Shown piece by piece: positions 35,736-45,573 of a stretch of 64,000 nt of DNA. A program made the position numbers and the translations under genes. A model generated the notes under the pieces. That model was not told the origin of the DNA. It saw only the letters and a list, made by a program, of their open reading frames with translations, and searched no databases. Each line of letters opens with the position of its first letter. Position 1 is the stretch's first letter. Source of the DNA: JABCYV01 sp963729325 (GTDB lineage Bacteria > Acidobacteriota > Terriglobia > Terriglobales > Acidobacteriaceae); contig CAVSNS010000009.1 of the NCBI GenBank assembly GCA_963729325.1, positions 1 to 64,000 of the forward strand. The letters are read 5' to 3'.

Positions 35736-38700
35736 TCAGAACCTTGTGTGGAATTTGCCATCGACAGAGACTCCTCCGACCTGGTCGCGAGCCACACTGA
35801 CCGACCATCGCTTGTTAATCTTGTAATCGCCTTGAACCAACTCGCTGCCTGGCTGGGAAACATCAGTCGAAAACGTGAAAAGGAAATTGTTTGTGACCCG
35901 TTGCTGAATGGCAACACGAGCTGAGGGGTTCTGATTGTTGCCTCCGAGCAGCGGATCGATCTGCAAGCTGGAAATCCCCGCAAGTTTCTGAACGCTACTG
36001 CTGACTTGACTGGCGGCCTGGGAGGCGATCATCGAATCGGTGCTCTGGCTAGTCGCGCTGGCCTCCTGTGTAGTTTTGCCACGGGCGATCAGGTTAATAA
36101 TGTCAGCCGTCGCCAGCGGAGGGTCAGAGACGTAGGATGTTGTGAGCTTATCCAATGGTCCACGCAGGGTGAGGGTCAAATTGTACTGCTCAACAGTGGT
36201 CGTGACTGATACGTTCATTACAGGTTGGGTTTCGTTTGGGTTCTCGAATGTTATGATGCCACGCTGAAGTTGATAGCGGACGTTGCGGTAGAAAAGCTCC
36301 CCTGCGGTAAGGTCGGTACGGCCCGTCACTACCGGGTTCGCGGCCGTGCCAGTGATTTTAAGGTTTGCACGCCCTTCCAGGCTTACTTCCGAACTTGTCG
36401 CGCTGAGGTTGTCGCTTGACTGGACCTGAACCGCGAGTTTAACGGTATCAGCGAAACCAGGCTGAGCCGGCACAGTGCTGCCGCTAAACTGGTCGCCGAA
36501 ATTTGCGAGATCGAACTCGGGAGTGAAAGAGAGGCTGTCAATCAACACGCGTCCGCTGAGCGTGGATGCTTCTCTGGTTCCAACAAGGACAAGATTGCTA
36601 TCGAGGACCGCCCTCAAGCCATCGGGATAACGCAAGCGCACGGATTGGCTGTGCACTACCACGTCGAATTGCACAGCTGGCTGATAAGTAATCGAGCCCG
36701 CCATCGAGATCTGGCCCCCTCCGACCTGCCCATTGAGGCTCGAAATCTGCAATCTGTCTTTGCTGATGTCGAGTGTTCCATTGAGCTTCTCCACTCCGAG
36801 AGGAGCGGCTGGGGTCGATAAAGCAATGTCCTGCAGGCGCATCTGACCCTGCACGGCGGGACTTTGGGCAGATCCAGATGCGTGGATGTCCAGCGAGAGA
36901 ATCCCTGAACTGTGTATATCAGGCTGCACGATGCGCAGCACGCGGACGTCTACGGAACCCTGTGCTGTGAGGTTGGGCTTGGCCGTCCCAGCCAACGGAA
37001 TACTGCCCTGCACGCGCAGAGATGTACCGGTCCCGCGGATCTCTGCCGGTTGAATAGTGACCGTGGAATGCAGGTAATCCGCGCGGATAGGAGTTGCCGC
37101 CCCGATTTCGAGCGACTGGTAGCTGACGTGGAGAGTTGGAATTGTGAGATGAGCCTCGAGTTGGGATTTGTCTTTTAAAGGACCTTTGATGGTTGCATGC
37201 AATTCGGTTTGGCCTTTTAGGTCCTGAGGCAAATTAGGCACGTACGCGCTAAGCAGTACATCGATTGGCACGCTCGTGGTGTCAATAGCTGCATCGGTGT
37301 AGTACCCATCAGTGAGATTCACGCGCCCGTGCGCCTGGATCGATGATTGCGCGACCTGCGAATTAACATTCAGATCCGCGTGCTGATCGGCCACGCGCAG
37401 TTCGGCTTTCAGGTTGGAAATCGAGTTCTGCTGAAGTTGAACTTGAGGCAGTTGGAGAACGGCATTCAGCTGGGGATTATCCAGCGTTCCCTCGCCATCG
37501 GCAGTTGCGGTTAAGGTCCCGGTCAAAGGAAGGTTCTTGGCCTGAATAGCATGCAGCTTTTGCAAAACTATGGACGGGGCGTTGAGGCGGACCTTGTACG
37601 CTTTTGTTTTAGGGGTGTAGGAGAGAGTCGCATTGCCCGAACCCGCAGGTACGCTGACGTCTAAAGTAGAAGTGACGGAACCTTTGTCGGCGGTGAATTT
37701 CAGTGCGAGATTCTGGACAGGCTCATCGTAAGCGCGAGCATTCACGATCTTTGCTGATCCAGTCCCAACTGGATTGAGTTGCGAGCCGTGAATTGTAATG
37801 TCGGCGGATAAGTCTCCGGACACCGGATATTGCAGGTTCGCAAGTCGCTGCAGGTCAGCCACCGACATTTGTTGCGCCGAGAGCCGAGCTGCGATCGGAT
37901 CCGAGGGAGCATAGGACCAATTGTGCAGCTTCACGCTGGCGCTGAAGGAGGCCTTGCCTTGATGGGCGTTGACCAGCGAACCATTCTGTAAGCTTATCTG
38001 CGAGGGATTCGCCAGGAATGCGGTTTTCACGCTGCTCCACTGACTGCCCTGTACCTGAAGATTCTGCGCGTTCAGTTGACCAACAAGTTCTGGCTGATGG
38101 ATCGATCCACGCACCACGGTGTTCAGCATGGCCGAGCCGGAGATGTGAGTGGCGGGTTGGTCTGGGCGCAGAGCGGATGCCAATGCCTCAAGTTGATGCA
38201 GGTCATTGGCATTGGCTTGAACTTGCAGGTTCGAATGGTTGCTAATCTCTCCTTGAACAGTGAGTGTCGTCGAAGGCATCCGAAGCTCAGTTTGGCGGAA
38301 TGCGATGACATTTTGCGCTCCGTCGTAAGTCATGTGGATGGATCCGTCGATCGGAATCGCGGTCGACGAGCCCTTGGCTGTCCCGTTTGCTGTAGATCTA
38401 AGAGTCAAGTCGGTGCGTGCGCGCAGGTTACTGACGCTGCCCGTCCACGCGGCATCTGCCGTGCCGTCGAGTGTGCCCGCCAGGCTCACTCCCTGCAGTT
38501 GCGGCTGGCGGATGGCTTGCCTGGCAGCCTGCAATGAGATGCTTCGGAAAGCAGTTCGCATCCTGGACGTCGGCGTTGTATCCAAGTTTTCTATGTCGAC
38601 GTCAGCAATAACTTTCCCACCCAGCACATCTGCTCCGACCTTTTTTACATGCAAGCTTCCATTGGCCATCTCATATTGCCCCTGAAGCTTTCGAAGATCC

Positions 38701-39647
38701 AGCCGGCCTTGGGACGTCGAAGCCGCGAGCGCATCACCGGCTAGTCGGCCATCGATGGACAAGCATCGAAGCAGGGGTTGGTTCACGGCGTTCTGATAAT
38801 GAATCTTGCCTGCTAACGACAGATCCCCAGCCGGTTGGACGCCCGGGGACATCGAGGCAAAGTCCTGCGTGTGAATCCGAATTTCATAGGCACCTTCGGC
38901 ATGAGGATTGTTGTAGTCGGTTACATCCGCGTGAACGGACACCGATGACGACCCTACATTCAATACGGCAGATTCGAGCGAAAAGCGGGAAGGACTTGCG
39001 GTGAACTTTGCCTTCAAACTGTGAGCAAGAGAAGAATATTCTGCATACTTCAGATGGCCGTTGACGTAGGAAATCGATCCGTTGTAGCGCTTCATCAGCG
39101 GATCGAAACGGATGTCGGTGCCGAGATCGTAAAGATCTGCATCGATCGGTGTCTTCTGGTCCTGATAGTTGACCTCCCCGTTGGTCAAAAGCACGTGCCT
39201 TACAGCCAAATCAAAGACACTCGTGTTGCTGCTGCCGCTTTGGGGTGGAGATGACGGAATATTATTCTTGCCGTCACGACCGACATCCACATGGACCACA
39301 GGGTGATCAATGAAAAGTTCGCTCAGGATCACTTTGTGATGCCACACTGATTGAACTTTAAGACCCACGGTAATTTTATCAACTTGTAACAATGGAGACC
39401 GCTCCGCAGGCTCGTTCCCGTGGATCGTGATCTTATAGAGATGCGCCGTGAGCTTGGAGAGCTGGAAGTCGAGATTGCGAATCTCAGCTCGTCCACCGGT
39501 TGCCTCGTTCACTCCCTGCACGATCGTGCGAAGCGCATATTCCTGAAACCCACGACTCTGCAGGTAAAGATATCCGCCAAGTACCGCAACGAGAATCAAG
39601 ATTCCGAAACTAGCCGCTGTCCATCTGATTGTCCGCCACCGCTGCAT
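35736..39647 (-). CDS. tamB: TamB-family translocation and assembly module protein
   Basis: This 1303-residue protein has one N-terminal membrane anchor (TAASFGILILVAVLGGYLYLQSRG), a very long stretch of beta-rich repeats, and the C-terminal DUF490/TamB domain (AGELFYRNVRYQLQRGIITFENP, then DPPLATADIINLIARG and GGVSVDGKFHTRF at the end). TamB spans the periplasm as a grooved beta structure and works with a TamA/Omp85 partner in outer-membrane protein or lipid traffic. The TamA-like gene lies immediately upstream, eight bases from this start, so the two are co-expressed. Length matches the E. coli protein (1259). Confidence 0.93.
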   Translation of the reverse strand: MQRWRTIRWTAASFGILILVAVLGGYLYLQSRGFQEYALRTIVQGVNEATGGRAEIRNLDFQLSKLTAHLYKITIHGNEPAERSPLLQVDKITVGLKVQSVWHHKVILSELFIDHPVVHVDVGRDGKNNIPSSPPQSGSSNTSVFDLAVRHVLLTNGEVNYQDQKTPIDADLYDLGTDIRFDPLMKRYNGSISYVNGHLKYAEYSSLAHSLKAKFTASPSRFSLESAVLNVGSSSVSVHADVTDYNNPHAEGAYEIRIHTQDFASMSPGVQPAGDLSLAGKIHYQNAVNQPLLRCLSIDGRLAGDALAASTSQGRLDLRKLQGQYEMANGSLHVKKVGADVLGGKVIADVDIENLDTTPTSRMRTAFRSISLQAARQAIRQPQLQGVSLAGTLDGTADAAWTGSVSNLRARTDLTLRSTANGTAKGSSTAIPIDGSIHMTYDGAQNVIAFRQTELRMPSTTLTVQGEISNHSNLQVQANANDLHQLEALASALRPDQPATHISGSAMLNTVVRGSIHQPELVGQLNAQNLQVQGSQWSSVKTAFLANPSQISLQNGSLVNAHQGKASFSASVKLHNWSYAPSDPIAARLSAQQMSVADLQRLANLQYPVSGDLSADITIHGSQLNPVGTGSAKIVNARAYDEPVQNLALKFTADKGSVTSTLDVSVPAGSGNATLSYTPKTKAYKVRLNAPSIVLQKLHAIQAKNLPLTGTLTATADGEGTLDNPQLNAVLQLPQVQLQQNSISNLKAELRVADQHADLNVNSQVAQSSIQAHGRVNLTDGYYTDAAIDTTSVPIDVLLSAYVPNLPQDLKGQTELHATIKGPLKDKSQLEAHLTIPTLHVSYQSLEIGAATPIRADYLHSTVTIQPAEIRGTGTSLRVQGSIPLAGTAKPNLTAQGSVDVRVLRIVQPDIHSSGILSLDIHASGSAQSPAVQGQMRLQDIALSTPAAPLGVEKLNGTLDISKDRLQISSLNGQVGGGQISMAGSITYQPAVQFDVVVHSQSVRLRYPDGLRAVLDSNLVLVGTREASTLSGRVLIDSLSFTPEFDLANFGDQFSGSTVPAQPGFADTVKLAVQVQSSDNLSATSSEVSLEGRANLKITGTAANPVVTGRTDLTAGELFYRNVRYQLQRGIITFENPNETQPVMNVSVTTTVEQYNLTLTLRGPLDKLTTSYVSDPPLATADIINLIARGKTTQEASATSQSTDSMIASQAASQVSSSVQKLAGISSLQIDPLLGGNNQNPSARVAIQQRVTNNFLFTFSTDVSQPGSELVQGDYKINKRWSVSVARDQVGGVSVDGKFHTRF

Positions 39648-39655
39648 AACATCCC

Positions 39656-42592
39656 CTAAAAGGCCTGGCCTAGCGTGATGTAGTACTGGGTAGCTCTGAT
39701 TCCGGGTACGGGATTCAGGTTGCGCCCCACATCGATGCGAATGGGGCCGATAGGAGTTGAATAGCGAAGCCCGATTCCGACCGTATTCGTGTAGTTATCT
39801 ACAAAATTGCGGAAGTTGATAGCGCTATAGACGTTGCCGCCGTCATAGAAGACCACCCCTCCCAGCGCTTCTACAATTCGCAAGGGAAATCGAAGCTCGG
39901 AGTCCAAGATAAAGAGTTGTCTTCCACCGATGGGCACCGTGACATTCACGCACCCCGACTGGCCCTGCAGGACATTGCAGAAAGGCACCAGCCGTTGTGG
40001 TCCGGCTTCATTAATGGGGAAACCGCGCAGCGAGGTTCCGCCGCCTGAGAAATAAAGTTGGCTGGTGGGAACAAAACTTCCAGCAATCGCCTTGGCTAAG
40101 CCCAGGCGAACACTATTGGCGAAAACCATCGAGCGAATTGGTTTGTAGAAGGCATATTGTCCGAAGAGCTTCGCAAAACTGGCACTGGAGCCTAGTTGGA
40201 TAGGCGTAATTCCCAGATTCACTGTGGAAAAGAGACCACGGTGGGCATCCAGCGGTTTGTCGCGAGTGTCCCGAATCAGCGTACTGGAGAACGTGGAAAG
40301 ATGCACGTTGCGGTCCTGCGGCAGCACCAGTGCGGGTACAAGCAAGTGTGAAAGGCTCGTCTTGTTGAAGTCGTAGCGAATTTGAAGGCGAGTATTGGTC
40401 TTTCGGCTTAGGCGTCGTTCGACTTGAAACGACAGATCACCAAGGCCAGCCGCAAAAAGTGGATTTTCGGTCGTGCGTTCAACGGAGAAGCTGGTGAGCG
40501 AACCCCATTGTGAACCCAGAAAGTGAGGCTGAGTGTAGCTTGTGATCGCCCGCTGGTCGAGGCGAGAAAGCAGGATTGACGCGCTGGCCGTCTCGGCCAG
40601 GCCTCGCATATTTCGACGCGTGAACTGAATCGAGCCACGCGGGCTGGCGAAGGTAGATTGGCTAGGGGCGATTTTGTTGCTGCCCAGGCCAATGGTTGGC
40701 AGTCCTGGCACTGCCACCGTCCCGCCGGGAACATTTCCGCCGCGGTGAGATACCTCAAACCCAATTCCGTAAGTAATTTCGTTTCGCTTAGCCTCATTCA
40801 CTTTGACCAGCGCTTCTTCTTCGGTCTGATCAGTAATCGGCTTCCTCGGCCCGACACTAGCCCAATCGAATACGTTCAGGTCATAAAGGCGGGTCTCTGC
40901 TTCCAGCAACTGCCCCCTACTCATGGGCGCTTCCGGCGGAATTGCCGCTGTCTTTTTAATCAGGGAAAGACGCGTTCGTTTTTGGCCCAAATACACTATG
41001 TCGCTGACTCGCACAACTTGGCGCTCGCTAATAGCGTATGCAATGTCCACCTGATGAGGATCATCCGGATGCCGAGTCACGGTCGCCTTTACCTCGGCAT
41101 TTAAATATCCTCGGTTCAAGTATGTGGCTGAGATGCGGTTGCGATCGTCGGTAAGACGCCTCGGCGAGAATGGAGCGCCGGGCCGCTGCTGAAATCCTTG
41201 AGGGGCAGTCAATTGCTCATAGGGAACGCTGCGATTCCCCGTCACCTGAACATTGTCGACGAGGGTTTGCGGGCCTTCCTGGATTTCAAATGCGACATCG
41301 ACTTTAGGTTCGTGGTCGGTGACACGGGGTGTGACCTTGACGCTTTCATATCCTCTGTCTTTGTACAGTGCTTCCAGATTATCTGCGCTCTGCTTAAGAA
41401 GTTTCTGGCTGATACTGCCGTGCGTCCAGAGATGAGACTTTTTTACGGTGACCTGGGCAACCAGATCCTTCTCCGATATTTTGTAGTTTCCGTCGAACGA
41501 AATGCGATCGACCTTGTGCTTCTTTCCGCGGTTGATTTCATACGTAACCACAACCTGATCCGGCTGGCGCTGGAAATCGGTTTTCACCTCAGCGTCAAAA
41601 AAACCCTTCCTTTGAAAATAATCCACGAGATTACGGCGGCCTTCTTCTACCAAGTCGCGATCGATGGCGCCTTCAGAGTAGATAGGAATGAGCTTTTTCA
41701 TTTGGCGTCCCGCCACAAAAGGAATGGCAGAAACCCGGGCGCCAGTCGTCCGAATCGTTACCGTTGGCCCTAATTCGATTTTGAAAGAGACATCTACCCG
41801 GTTAGTCTCGGGATGGTATTGCGGGGGATTTTCCTGAACAGTACTGGCCAGGCGGTGCTGCTGTGCGAGAGCCTTTTTGAGCACTGCGGTCGCAGCCTTA
41901 ATACGCTCCTGTGAATAGGGTTTACCACGCTTAAGCAACGCTCCCGTGAATCTGGCGCGCAGTGAGCGGACGGTACGAATCAAGCGGGCGTCCTCCGAAC
42001 CGGAGGGACCTTGCATGTCAACATTTTGGATTCGCGCCTGCTTCCCAAGCTTCACGGAGAAGCTAACATCCACCAACTGGTGGGCGTCATCGATCCTGAT
42101 TTCAGATTGCACCTGGGCTTGGAAATATCCATTCTTGTGCAGGAATTGCCGCAATGCTTCCTCGGCAAGCGGGATGCGAGTCCGGTCGTAGGGATCCTCC
42201 TCAGGAAGATTCACTACTTGAAGCAGCCGGCTGTAAGCAAAATGCTTGGAGGCTCCTGGGAAGTCGATCATGCCGAGGTAATAAGCAGGCTCGAGAACGA
42301 AACTGAGCCGCAAGCCCTCCGGATCGGGAACCACGTCAACCACGACTTTCTCGAAGCCACCATTGCTTTCTAGCGAAGCGATACTTGCCTGAACGTTTGC
42401 CTCCGAATACGGCTGTCCAGCCTTCTGAGCGACCAACGGACCGAGTGGTTCGAGATCCCGATGGGGATTCGCAATCAAGTCAACCGCGCTCACCGTTTGG
42501 CCTTCGTAGAGAGCTTGAGGACCGACGGGTGCCATTTGACCCCGAGTGGCAACTGCAGCGATCAAGAAGAAAAGTAATGCTGACCAACGCAT
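39656..42592 (-). CDS. TamA/BamA-like Omp85 outer membrane protein with about seven POTRA domains
   Basis: The start at 42592 (MRWSALLFFLIAAVATRGQ) gives a clear signal peptide; the longer frame from 42667 does not. By reading repeats I count seven POTRA-like units of 75-90 residues before the barrel, each with a glycine-turn and an ending such as VDVSFSVKLG, VDVSFKIELG, VVVTYEINRG, VDVAFEIQEG or VDIAYAISER. The C-terminal 330 residues form the Omp85 barrel (RNMRGLAETASASILLSRL, FSGGGTSLRGFP) ending in a terminal Phe. Classical TamA has three POTRAs and BamA five. Operon pairing with tamB favours a TamA role. Confidence 0.9.
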   Translation of the reverse strand: MRWSALLFFLIAAVATRGQMAPVGPQALYEGQTVSAVDLIANPHRDLEPLGPLVAQKAGQPYSEANVQASIASLESNGGFEKVVVDVVPDPEGLRLSFVLEPAYYLGMIDFPGASKHFAYSRLLQVVNLPEEDPYDRTRIPLAEEALRQFLHKNGYFQAQVQSEIRIDDAHQLVDVSFSVKLGKQARIQNVDMQGPSGSEDARLIRTVRSLRARFTGALLKRGKPYSQERIKAATAVLKKALAQQHRLASTVQENPPQYHPETNRVDVSFKIELGPTVTIRTTGARVSAIPFVAGRQMKKLIPIYSEGAIDRDLVEEGRRNLVDYFQRKGFFDAEVKTDFQRQPDQVVVTYEINRGKKHKVDRISFDGNYKISEKDLVAQVTVKKSHLWTHGSISQKLLKQSADNLEALYKDRGYESVKVTPRVTDHEPKVDVAFEIQEGPQTLVDNVQVTGNRSVPYEQLTAPQGFQQRPGAPFSPRRLTDDRNRISATYLNRGYLNAEVKATVTRHPDDPHQVDIAYAISERQVVRVSDIVYLGQKRTRLSLIKKTAAIPPEAPMSRGQLLEAETRLYDLNVFDWASVGPRKPITDQTEEEALVKVNEAKRNEITYGIGFEVSHRGGNVPGGTVAVPGLPTIGLGSNKIAPSQSTFASPRGSIQFTRRNMRGLAETASASILLSRLDQRAITSYTQPHFLGSQWGSLTSFSVERTTENPLFAAGLGDLSFQVERRLSRKTNTRLQIRYDFNKTSLSHLLVPALVLPQDRNVHLSTFSSTLIRDTRDKPLDAHRGLFSTVNLGITPIQLGSSASFAKLFGQYAFYKPIRSMVFANSVRLGLAKAIAGSFVPTSQLYFSGGGTSLRGFPINEAGPQRLVPFCNVLQGQSGCVNVTVPIGGRQLFILDSELRFPLRIVEALGGVVFYDGGNVYSAINFRNFVDNYTNTVGIGLRYSTPIGPIRIDVGRNLNPVPGIRATQYYITLGQAF

Positions 42593-42811
42593 ATAGAATA
42601 ATGAGGATGTGGGATGCGATTGAATGCGTAGGAGTTGTCGCTGTGGAAAACTGGCGGCGGTCAGCAAAATCCACAGACCCGAAACGAAAGAAGTTCTGCT
42701 TAAGCAATAGGCAGATCACGGATTCCGGGCATCGTACTCAGCCTGGCAACATCTGAAGATCAAAGGCAACCCTCACGGGCGACGCAGCACTAAATGCTTA
42801 GGGAATAACCG

Positions 42812-43567
42812 GTGTGCGGTCCAACATCATTGGCGAATATAGGTCTGTTCCTCGGGCTGACGTGTTGTTTGGCTCTAGGTCAGGCACCTTCGGCGGCTGA
42901 GCGCGATCCGGCATCGAAGTCTGCGGCGCCCCTCGTTGATAAAATGGGGAGGGCCCAAGCGGAGAATCGGCCGCAAGCTTCCTATCGGGAAGTTCTGAAG
43001 TACCGCATTTTCCCTTCTAACAACTTAGACTCTGCGTCCGAGATTTTGGCAGAGGTAGACTTCCAGCCGCCTCGCACCAAGCGTTATGCCATTCAGAAAA
43101 CTTCGGGCAGCCGCCGCGCAGAGCAGGTCGTACGAAGCATTTTGGACCACGAAGTGGAAGCGTCGGCTCAAGGACGAGACGTTCCTTCAGCAGCCGTAAT
43201 GAAGGACAAATACGACGTGACCTATTTGGGCGAGGATGTCCTCGAAGGCCACCCGTGCCATCTACTTGTACTGAGCCCCAAACGAAAAGAAAAGAATCTG
43301 ATTTCAGGGGAGGCGTGGGTTGACAAGGACACATTTTTGGTCCGCCAGATCAACGGTGAATTAGTGAAAACGCCCTCGTGGTGGTTGAAGAAGGTGCACG
43401 TGAAGATTGTGTTCGGCTTCGTCGGAGGGACATGGCTGCAGACCTCAACCGAAGCCATGGCCGACGTACGGATATTCGGCAATCACACGTTAACGGCAGA
43501 GATTGTGGATTTCCGTAAAACCGGTGTTGTGGCCAAAGCAGGGGCAGCGATCCACAGTCAGCAGTAG
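42812..43567 (+). CDS. LolA-like secreted outer-membrane lipoprotein-sorting-type protein
   Basis: A GTG start at 42812 gives an N-terminal signal sequence (LANIGLFLGLTCCLALGQ) and a 251-residue protein. The mature part has the antiparallel half-barrel look of LolA-fold proteins: AEVDFQPPRTKRYAIQK, YDVTYLGEDVLEGHPCHLLVLSP and GEAWVDKDTFLVRQINGEL. No ATG upstream is in frame. It diverges from the TamA gene, sharing a 220-base intergenic region, and ends in a terminator. A periplasmic lipid or lipoprotein carrier role is plausible but not shown. Confidence 0.65.
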   Translation: MCGPTSLANIGLFLGLTCCLALGQAPSAAERDPASKSAAPLVDKMGRAQAENRPQASYREVLKYRIFPSNNLDSASEILAEVDFQPPRTKRYAIQKTSGSRRAEQVVRSILDHEVEASAQGRDVPSAAVMKDKYDVTYLGEDVLEGHPCHLLVLSPKRKEKNLISGEAWVDKDTFLVRQINGELVKTPSWWLKKVHVKIVFGFVGGTWLQTSTEAMADVRIFGNHTLTAEIVDFRKTGVVAKAGAAIHSQQ

Positions 43568-43664
43568 CTCCAGTTCGACCGTGACAGTGTAAGATCGAGT
43601 CATCTCCGTTCCTAGCTTATCTTCGAAATTCATTTGACCCGTCTGTTCTGCGACATGCAAAGCA

Positions 43665-43694
43665 GGCCGACTTCCTCAGTCGGCCGCTTTCTCC
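43665..43694 (+). terminator. probable terminator after the LolA-like gene
   Basis: GGCCGACT-TCCTC-AGTCGGCC (43665-43685) is a perfect 8-bp stem followed by the pyrimidine-rich GCTTTCTCCTTTCT. Confidence 0.6.
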
Positions 43695-43790
43695 TTTCTG
43701 AGCATCAGGATACGTTTCCCAGGGAATACAACGTCGCCTCACCAGTTATTAGCTGTTGAGCCTCGGACACGACGATCCGAGCAAAGGTGG

Positions 43791-44246
43791 ATGCCGATGG
43801 TACATCCTTTCGATCTCAAGACGGCACTCTTAGCAAAACACGCACAACACATCGTGCTGATCCATTTTCCGATCGCATTATTCATTACGGCGGTGGCCTT
43901 CGACTTGATGGCGCATTGGACGAAACGGCGGAGTTTGGCGGACGCCGCGTATTACAACCTCCTGGTGGCCGCGCTTTCGACTATCCCGGTTCTGGCTACC
44001 GGCATTCTGGCATGGCAGTTTCAACTCGAGGGACGGAAATTGAAGGGTATCCTGCTGCTCCATCTGATATTTGCGTGCGCCTCCAGCCTGATGATCTGGC
44101 TGGTGTGGTGGGTGAACTTCAGGGCACGGCGGCGCACCGAGGCCTTACCAGGCTACCGCTTTCCCATCGAGCTTCTGGCTGTGGTTCTTGTAGCTCTGAC
44201 GGCCCACATTGGCGGTTTCTTGAGCGGCGTGAACATACCTGGGTAG
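43791..44246 (+). CDS. DUF2231-type membrane protein
   Basis: This 151-residue protein has four hydrophobic segments and the DUF2231 opening HIVLIHFPIALFITAVAFDL, with a histidine in the first helix and a further conserved-looking region LLAVVLVALTAHIGGFLSGVN. Members of this family are often found beside cytochrome and cupredoxin genes, and a heme or redox role has been suggested for some. Here a Tat-exported phosphoesterase and a cupredoxin follow downstream, after 216 bases containing a REP-like hairpin. It may be transcribed separately. Confidence 0.8.
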   Translation: MPMVHPFDLKTALLAKHAQHIVLIHFPIALFITAVAFDLMAHWTKRRSLADAAYYNLLVAALSTIPVLATGILAWQFQLEGRKLKGILLLHLIFACASSLMIWLVWWVNFRARRRTEALPGYRFPIELLAVVLVALTAHIGGFLSGVNIPG

Positions 44247-44312
44247 GCGTGGTCCCCAAACACACCTAGCCCCCGTCGCGGTTTTTCGATCGATGGGAGA
44301 CGTCACCTCAGA

Positions 44313-44366
44313 GGCTAAAGCCAGCGTGTCTTGTTGATTCTTGGGTGGCACGGCTGAAGCCGCGCC
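44313..44366. repeat. REP-like double hairpin, second copy
   Basis: AGGCTAAAGCC (about 44312-44322) and GGCACGGC-TGAA-GCCGCGCC (44347-44366) repeat, in opposite order, the two-part palindrome found at 4033-4085. It lies in the gap before the phosphoesterase gene. Confidence 0.55.
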
Positions 44367-44461
44367 CTTTCCAAACCTGATTATGAGCTGGCTTCTACGG
44401 GGGGAATAAAAGTGGGGGACTTAAGTTATCAACTCTGCAGGCTACACAGGGTGGAGGAAAA

Positions 44462-45490
44462 ATGACCGACAAGAAACAAGATTTGATCGATCAGAAGTTT
44501 CAAGATCTTAACAACGACGGTGTTGACCGTCGCGGGTTCTTAAAGTGCATGGCATGGGCGGGTACGGGACTGGTTTGGACCTTGAGTGGCGGAGTCCCGG
44601 TCTCACGGGCGTTCGCCAAAAGCGGTGGCAAAGATGCCGGCAAGGATGCCAGCAAAAACGGGGATTTCAGCTTCGTCCAGATCAGTGACAGTCACATCGG
44701 TTTTAACAAACCGGCAAATCCGGATGTTACAGCCACACTGCAAGTAGCTATCGACAAGATCAACGCCATGCCCCGTCGGCCGGAGTTCATCATTCATACC
44801 GGCGATCTAAGTCAGCTTTCCAAGCCCAGTGAATTCGATACCCTCGACCAGGCGTTAAAAAGAGTCTCTGCAAAACAGATTTATTTCGTCCCCGGTGAAC
44901 ATGACATGCTCACGGACAACGGCGAGCAATATCTTCAGCGCTACGGGAAAGGGACGAAGGGGAGTGGATGGTACAGCTTTGATCAGAAGGGTGTCCATTT
45001 CGTTGGCCTGGTGAATGTCGCCAATCTGAAAGCTGGAGGCATGGGGTCGCTCGGTCACGAACAACTGGAGTGGCTGGAGGACGATCTCAAGGGCCGCTCT
45101 GCCAGCACTCCGATTGTGGTCTTTGCGCACATTCCACTGTGGACCATCTATCCCGATTGGGGCTGGGGAACCGATGACAGCGAGCAAGCCTTGGCTTACG
45201 TCAAGCGTTTTGGTTCCGTGACCGTGTTGAACGGCCATATTCACCAGATTATGCAGAAGATCGAAGGCAAGGTTTCGTTCCACACCGCGATGTCGACCGC
45301 TTTCCCTCAACCTGCGCCGGGAACAGCTCCGTCGGCCGGACCGATGAAGGTACCCGCCGACCAGTTGCAACGGGCGTTGGGCATCACCGACGTGAACTAT
45401 CTGGTGAGCGGTCATAGCCTCGCCATCGTGGACTCGCCGCTTGGGGACTCCGCGCCTTCAGCTTCAGGAAATGGCGCCGGCCGTAGTTGA
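44462..45490 (+). CDS. Tat-exported metallophosphoesterase
   Basis: The 342-residue protein begins with a twin-arginine signal (DRRGFLKCMAWAG near residue 22) and then the calcineurin-like metal motifs in order: DSHIGF, HTGDLSQ, GEHDM, FAHIPLW and LNGHIHQ. All metal ligands of the DxH-GDx-GNHD-H-GHxH set are present, with GEHD in place of GNHD. It would be folded in the cytoplasm with its metals and exported by Tat, hydrolysing an unknown phosphoester in the periplasm. It leads a four-gene set with a cupredoxin, a membrane protein and TatA, all in the same direction with short gaps. Confidence 0.9.
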   Translation: MTDKKQDLIDQKFQDLNNDGVDRRGFLKCMAWAGTGLVWTLSGGVPVSRAFAKSGGKDAGKDASKNGDFSFVQISDSHIGFNKPANPDVTATLQVAIDKINAMPRRPEFIIHTGDLSQLSKPSEFDTLDQALKRVSAKQIYFVPGEHDMLTDNGEQYLQRYGKGTKGSGWYSFDQKGVHFVGLVNVANLKAGGMGSLGHEQLEWLEDDLKGRSASTPIVVFAHIPLWTIYPDWGWGTDDSEQALAYVKRFGSVTVLNGHIHQIMQKIEGKVSFHTAMSTAFPQPAPGTAPSAGPMKVPADQLQRALGITDVNYLVSGHSLAIVDSPLGDSAPSASGNGAGRS

Positions 45491-45573
45491 CAATACTTTT
45501 TGGACAGCCGGCCAAAGGAATCCGAGTCCGAACAAAAGAAGATCACAAAATCAACCTAGAAAGGAAACAGAAA

